From Prevotellaceae bacterium (GTDB lineage: Bacteria > Bacteroidota > Bacteroidia > Bacteroidales > Bacteroidaceae), in the NCBI GenBank assembly GCA_015257125.1, contig JABZKU010000001.1, positions 62,001 through 126,000 of the forward strand: a stretch of 64,000 nt of DNA, given 5' to 3'. A model generated the notes under the pieces. That model saw only the letters and a program-made list of their open reading frames with translations. It was not told the origin of the DNA and searched no databases. This document shows positions 60,987 to 64,000 of this stretch, one piece after another. The translations under genes and the position numbers were made by a program. Positions within the stretch are counted from its first letter, which is position 1, and each line of letters starts with the position of its first letter.

Positions 60987-62465
60987 ATGAAGCGAGAACC
61001 CACAGATCTCAAAGCCCTGGTGAGCGAGTACGAACAAAAAATGTCGGAGGCGTCCGTTCCTTTGTGGATGGACGCCCCTGATCTTTTGGATATACTCGAC
61101 TACTACGAGCAGAACAATCAATACTTCGAGGCCGAAACCTGCATCCGCCTTGCCCTTCGTCTGCACCCCGATGATCCGGAAGTGCAGATTCGTCGTGCCT
61201 ATCGGTTCAAAAATGAAGGCCGTTGGGCGGAAGCCGATGAAGTTGTGCGCAAAATGTCCGATCAGCAGCACCTCGATGTCCAGTTCTACTACGCCGAACG
61301 CGCCCTCAGTCGTATGGAGTTCGACGCGGCGGACACTATTTATGAAAAAGTACTCGCCGACGAAACCGATCTCGACTCGCGTTTGCAGGCCGAAGAAGGC
61401 GAAACCCCGATGGGCATCAACGATCTTTTGCTCGAAATCGGCGAACTCTTTTTGGACTACGGTCATCCGGCTTATGCGCGAAAGTATTTATTGCGCATTC
61501 CCGAGCAAGCAACCGAGTTTCCGCGTGCGCAGTTGCTCCAAGGCGAAGTCTTGGCACAGTGGGGAGCCTATGAACCTGCACGTGAAATGGCCGAGAAAGT
61601 GCTCGACGTCGACCCGTATAATCTCGATGCTTGGCTCTTTTTGGCCGATATTTCCAACGAACAAAAGCAATTTGAGAAGTGTGTGGAGGCCGCCGACTTC
61701 GCCATTGCCATCGAACCGCAGAACGAAAAAGCCCTCCGCTTCAAAGCCATTGGCGAATTGGGGCTGGAGCATTGGGACGAAGTGCTCAAAGTCTACGAAA
61801 CCTATCACGCCCTCTTTCCCAACGACTACAGCATGGCGCTCTCGGCCGGCGAAATTCTCGTCAACCGTCGCGAGTTTGCACAAGCCCGCGAGGTGCTTGA
61901 GGTTGCCGCGCAGAACTGTCCGAACGAGAACCCCGACAAAATTCGCATAGCGGGCGACCTCGCCCTTACCTATGCGGCAGAAGGCGATATGCGCACCGCC
62001 TATAGCATGTTGGCCTCCACCTCTTCGCTCGGAGTCGAGCAAGCCGAAATTCATTTGCGCACCTTCGAACTCGCCGTCGCTCACAGCCAACCCGATTTTG
62101 GGGCCGATGTCATCGCGCACATGGCACAGATGTACGGCTTCACCCCCGATGCACGGCGCCGCATCGCCCATGCCCTTTGCGAAAACGATTGTTTCGACGA
62201 TGCCGGTTCGGGTGGCATCTGGCGGGCACTGTTCAATTCGCGCCCCGAAGATTCCGCACCGGCCGCCCCCTACATCGCATACGCCGCTCGGAGATTGAAG
62301 CAGGGCGCGTTCTATCTCCGCTGGTTAGAAATCGCTTTGCGCGAAGAGCCTCAACTCACGCGACAAATTTTCACCCAAGTCTATCCTTTTGCCTCTCCGG
62401 ATGCCCTGCTCGACAGTGCGCGCGGCGAATTTCCCGATGAGGCTTCCCCATCGTCAAATCCTTAA
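60987..62465 (+). CDS. TPR-repeat protein
   Basis: I start at ATG 60987 (MKREPTDLKALVSEYEQKMS). The 492-residue protein is a chain of tetratricopeptide repeats (AETCIRLALRLHPDDPEVQI, VEAADFAIAIEPQNEKALRF and others) without a signal peptide. It is probably a scaffold for protein contacts in the cytoplasm; the partner is unknown. It precedes the hexosaminidase gene by 12 nt. Confidence 0.8.
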   Translation: MKREPTDLKALVSEYEQKMSEASVPLWMDAPDLLDILDYYEQNNQYFEAETCIRLALRLHPDDPEVQIRRAYRFKNEGRWAEADEVVRKMSDQQHLDVQFYYAERALSRMEFDAADTIYEKVLADETDLDSRLQAEEGETPMGINDLLLEIGELFLDYGHPAYARKYLLRIPEQATEFPRAQLLQGEVLAQWGAYEPAREMAEKVLDVDPYNLDAWLFLADISNEQKQFEKCVEAADFAIAIEPQNEKALRFKAIGELGLEHWDEVLKVYETYHALFPNDYSMALSAGEILVNRREFAQAREVLEVAAQNCPNENPDKIRIAGDLALTYAAEGDMRTAYSMLASTSSLGVEQAEIHLRTFELAVAHSQPDFGADVIAHMAQMYGFTPDARRRIAHALCENDCFDDAGSGGIWRALFNSRPEDSAPAAPYIAYAARRLKQGAFYLRWLEIALREEPQLTRQIFTQVYPFASPDALLDSARGEFPDEASPSSNP

Positions 62466-62477
62466 TATCCATACATC

Positions 62478-64000
62478 ATGCACCTTTATCAACGCATTCA
62501 ATTTTGGGCGCTGACCTTCGTGGCGCTGTTTGTTACCGTTGGCGCAAATGCTGCCGCGGCAGTCGACAACCCTCGTCCCTTCGTCGTGCCCGAACTCACT
62601 TCTTGGCAAGGCGCGCGTGGGGAATTCCATCCCGCCGGGCGCGTCGTGGTGACCGATCGTGCCTTCTTGCCTGTGGCCGAACGCTTTGCCGCCGACTACG
62701 CCGAACTCTTTTCGCGTCGTCTCACCGTCGTGCAAGGCAAAGGCCGCGCCGGTGACCTCGTTTTGGCACGTGCTGATCGTCGTGACACCCTCGGTGCCGA
62801 AGGTTATCGCCTCACGGTGGGAGAAACCGCAACGATCACTGCCACCACGCCCCAAGGCGCGTTTTGGGGTACACGCACCGTTTTGCAAATCAGCGAACAG
62901 ACCCGCTCGCATGCCCTGCCGTGTGGTGTCGCCACCGACCGTCCCGCCTATCCCGTGCGCGGTTTCATGATCGATGTCGGTCGCAAATACATCCCCATGG
63001 ACTATTTGCGCCAGTTGGTCAAAGTGATGGCCTATTATAAGATGAACATGTTGCAGGTGCATCTCAACGACAACGGCTTCAAGCAGTACTTCGGCAACGA
63101 TTGGGCGAAGACCCCCGCCGCTTTCCGTCTCGAAAGCGACTTCTTCCCTGGCCTTACTGCGCGCGACGGCAGCTACACGAAGAAAGAATTCCGTGCTTTC
63201 CAGCGCGAAGCCGCCGCGCAAGGTGTGGAAATCCTCCCCGAAATCGATGTACCCGCCCACTCTCTGGCGTTTACGCACTATCGTCCCTCACTCGGCTCGG
63301 AAGAATTCGGAGCCGACCACCTCAATCTCCGCAATCCCGCCGTCATTCCCTTCCTCGACAGCCTGTTCACGGAGTATTGTGCCGGCCCCGACCCCGTATT
63401 TGTCGGCTCGCGCGTACATATTGGCACAGACGAATACAGCAACAAGGACAAAGCCGTGGTCGAACTCTTCCGTTCGCTCACCGATCACCTCATTCGCCAC
63501 GTCGAACGCTATGGCAAGCAGGCCGTGGCCTGGGGCGCGCTCACGCATGCCGACGGCCAGACGCCCGTCAAGAGCAAAAATGTGATTCTCGAAGCGTGGT
63601 ATAATGGCTATGCTGACCCCGCGAAGATGAAAGCCCAGGGCTATCAACTCATCTCCATCCCCGACGGCTATGTTTACATCGTCCCCGCCGCCGGTTACTA
63701 CTACGATTATCTCAACTGCCCGATGCTCTATGAGAAATGGACACCGGCGCAGATCGGCAATCAGAAGTTCGAAGAGGGCGATCCCGCCATTCTCGGCGGT
63801 ATGTTCGCCGTTTGGAACGACCACGCCGGCAACGGCATCACCGTGCGCGACATCCACCACCGCGTCATGCCCGCTCTCCGCACCATCTCCGCCAAGACGT
63901 GGACAGGGGCGGCCGTGAGCGTACCGTATGCTGAGTTTGCCCGTCGCGGAGCCGCGCTCAGCGAAGCCCCCGGCGTCAACCTCCTCGGCCGTCTGCCCGG
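62478..64000 (+). CDS. secreted GH20 beta-N-acetylhexosaminidase (3' end outside the window)
   Basis: Starts at ATG 62478 (MHLYQRIQFWALTFVALFVT…), with a signal peptide of about 26 residues. After the GH20b-type N-terminal domain (GYRLTVGETATITATTPQGA) the catalytic barrel begins: RGFMIDVGRKYIPMDYLRQL, MNMLQVHLNDNGFK, EIDVPAHSLAF and the catalytic pair in VHIGTDEYSNKD. It removes terminal GlcNAc or GalNAc from glycans, complementing the GH27 enzymes at 33-37 kb. The frame is still open at the right edge, 507 codons in. Confidence 0.92.
   Translation, partial: MHLYQRIQFWALTFVALFVTVGANAAAAVDNPRPFVVPELTSWQGARGEFHPAGRVVVTDRAFLPVAERFAADYAELFSRRLTVVQGKGRAGDLVLARADRRDTLGAEGYRLTVGETATITATTPQGAFWGTRTVLQISEQTRSHALPCGVATDRPAYPVRGFMIDVGRKYIPMDYLRQLVKVMAYYKMNMLQVHLNDNGFKQYFGNDWAKTPAAFRLESDFFPGLTARDGSYTKKEFRAFQREAAAQGVEILPEIDVPAHSLAFTHYRPSLGSEEFGADHLNLRNPAVIPFLDSLFTEYCAGPDPVFVGSRVHIGTDEYSNKDKAVVELFRSLTDHLIRHVERYGKQAVAWGALTHADGQTPVKSKNVILEAWYNGYADPAKMKAQGYQLISIPDGYVYIVPAAGYYYDYLNCPMLYEKWTPAQIGNQKFEEGDPAILGGMFAVWNDHAGNGITVRDIHHRVMPALRTISAKTWTGAAVSVPYAEFARRGAALSEAPGVNLLGRLP

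Overview
The window looks like a chromosome segment of a Bacteroidota (order Bacteroidales) bacterium of fairly high GC. Most promoters that can be read have the Bacteroidota form (TTTG or TTG, a spacer of about 20 nt, then TAnnTTTG) and there are few Shine-Dalgarno sites. Gene families and neighbourhoods are typical of the order: polyprenol-P-mannose synthase/pyrC/plsC/comEC, Nif3/C4-zinc-ribbon protein, AMP nucleosidase/holA, SemiSWEET, and a short conserved 'YDLSGRR...' C-terminus on a secreted glycosidase. I cannot name the genus; an oral Prevotella/Alloprevotella-like organism is a guess.

Layout. 1-4486: a minus-strand operon dpm1-like, pyrC, plsC, comEC (cut by the left edge). 4646-6136: a TPR protein of unknown role. 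6137-18353: an AT-rich accessory island on the plus strand. It holds about 14 small immunity-like genes mixed with broken pieces of an Rhs/YD-repeat polymorphic toxin. Almost every immunity-like gene is preceded by a short out-of-frame stub that looks like the 3' end of a lost toxin tip, with a stop codon touching or overlapping the immunity start. A 0.99-kb stretch with one intact immunity gene occurs twice. 19200-28625: sulfur amino-acid enzymes, an outer-membrane protein, a regulator/membrane-protein pair with clear operators, nitroreductase, dnaX, a metal-binding SlyD and aroC. A candidate orphan small RNA follows at about 28.9 kb.

29134-37349 (minus): a secreted endonuclease-fold protein, rlmH, zinc-ribbon protein, Nif3, and two tandem GH27 alpha-galactosidases. 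38431-49076 (plus): AMP nucleosidase, holA, a 1.8-kb AT-rich gene-free stretch, an XRE regulator, an HsdR-N-like nuclease-fold protein, SemiSWEET, FKBP, DUF421, then a stand-alone trpB with what looks like a classical leader-peptide attenuator (tandem Trp codons, terminator and a possible antiterminator), an amidotransferase, YfcE-like phosphodiesterase and a HAD phosphatase. 49451-52526 (minus): YjjG-like nucleotidase, uracil-DNA-glycosylase-fold protein, alpha/beta hydrolase, NlpE-like lipoprotein. 52875-64000 (mostly plus): LOG-family protein, mutY, GNAT, glutathione peroxidase with an OhrR-type regulator, recQ, glnS, a TPR protein and a GH20 hexosaminidase cut by the right edge.

The two most interesting items are the immunity-gene array with toxin stubs (6.2-18.3 kb) and the trp leader at 45.15-45.34 kb. 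All family names rest on motif recognition by eye; no database search was run. I saw no tRNA, rRNA, CRISPR array, transposase or integrase.
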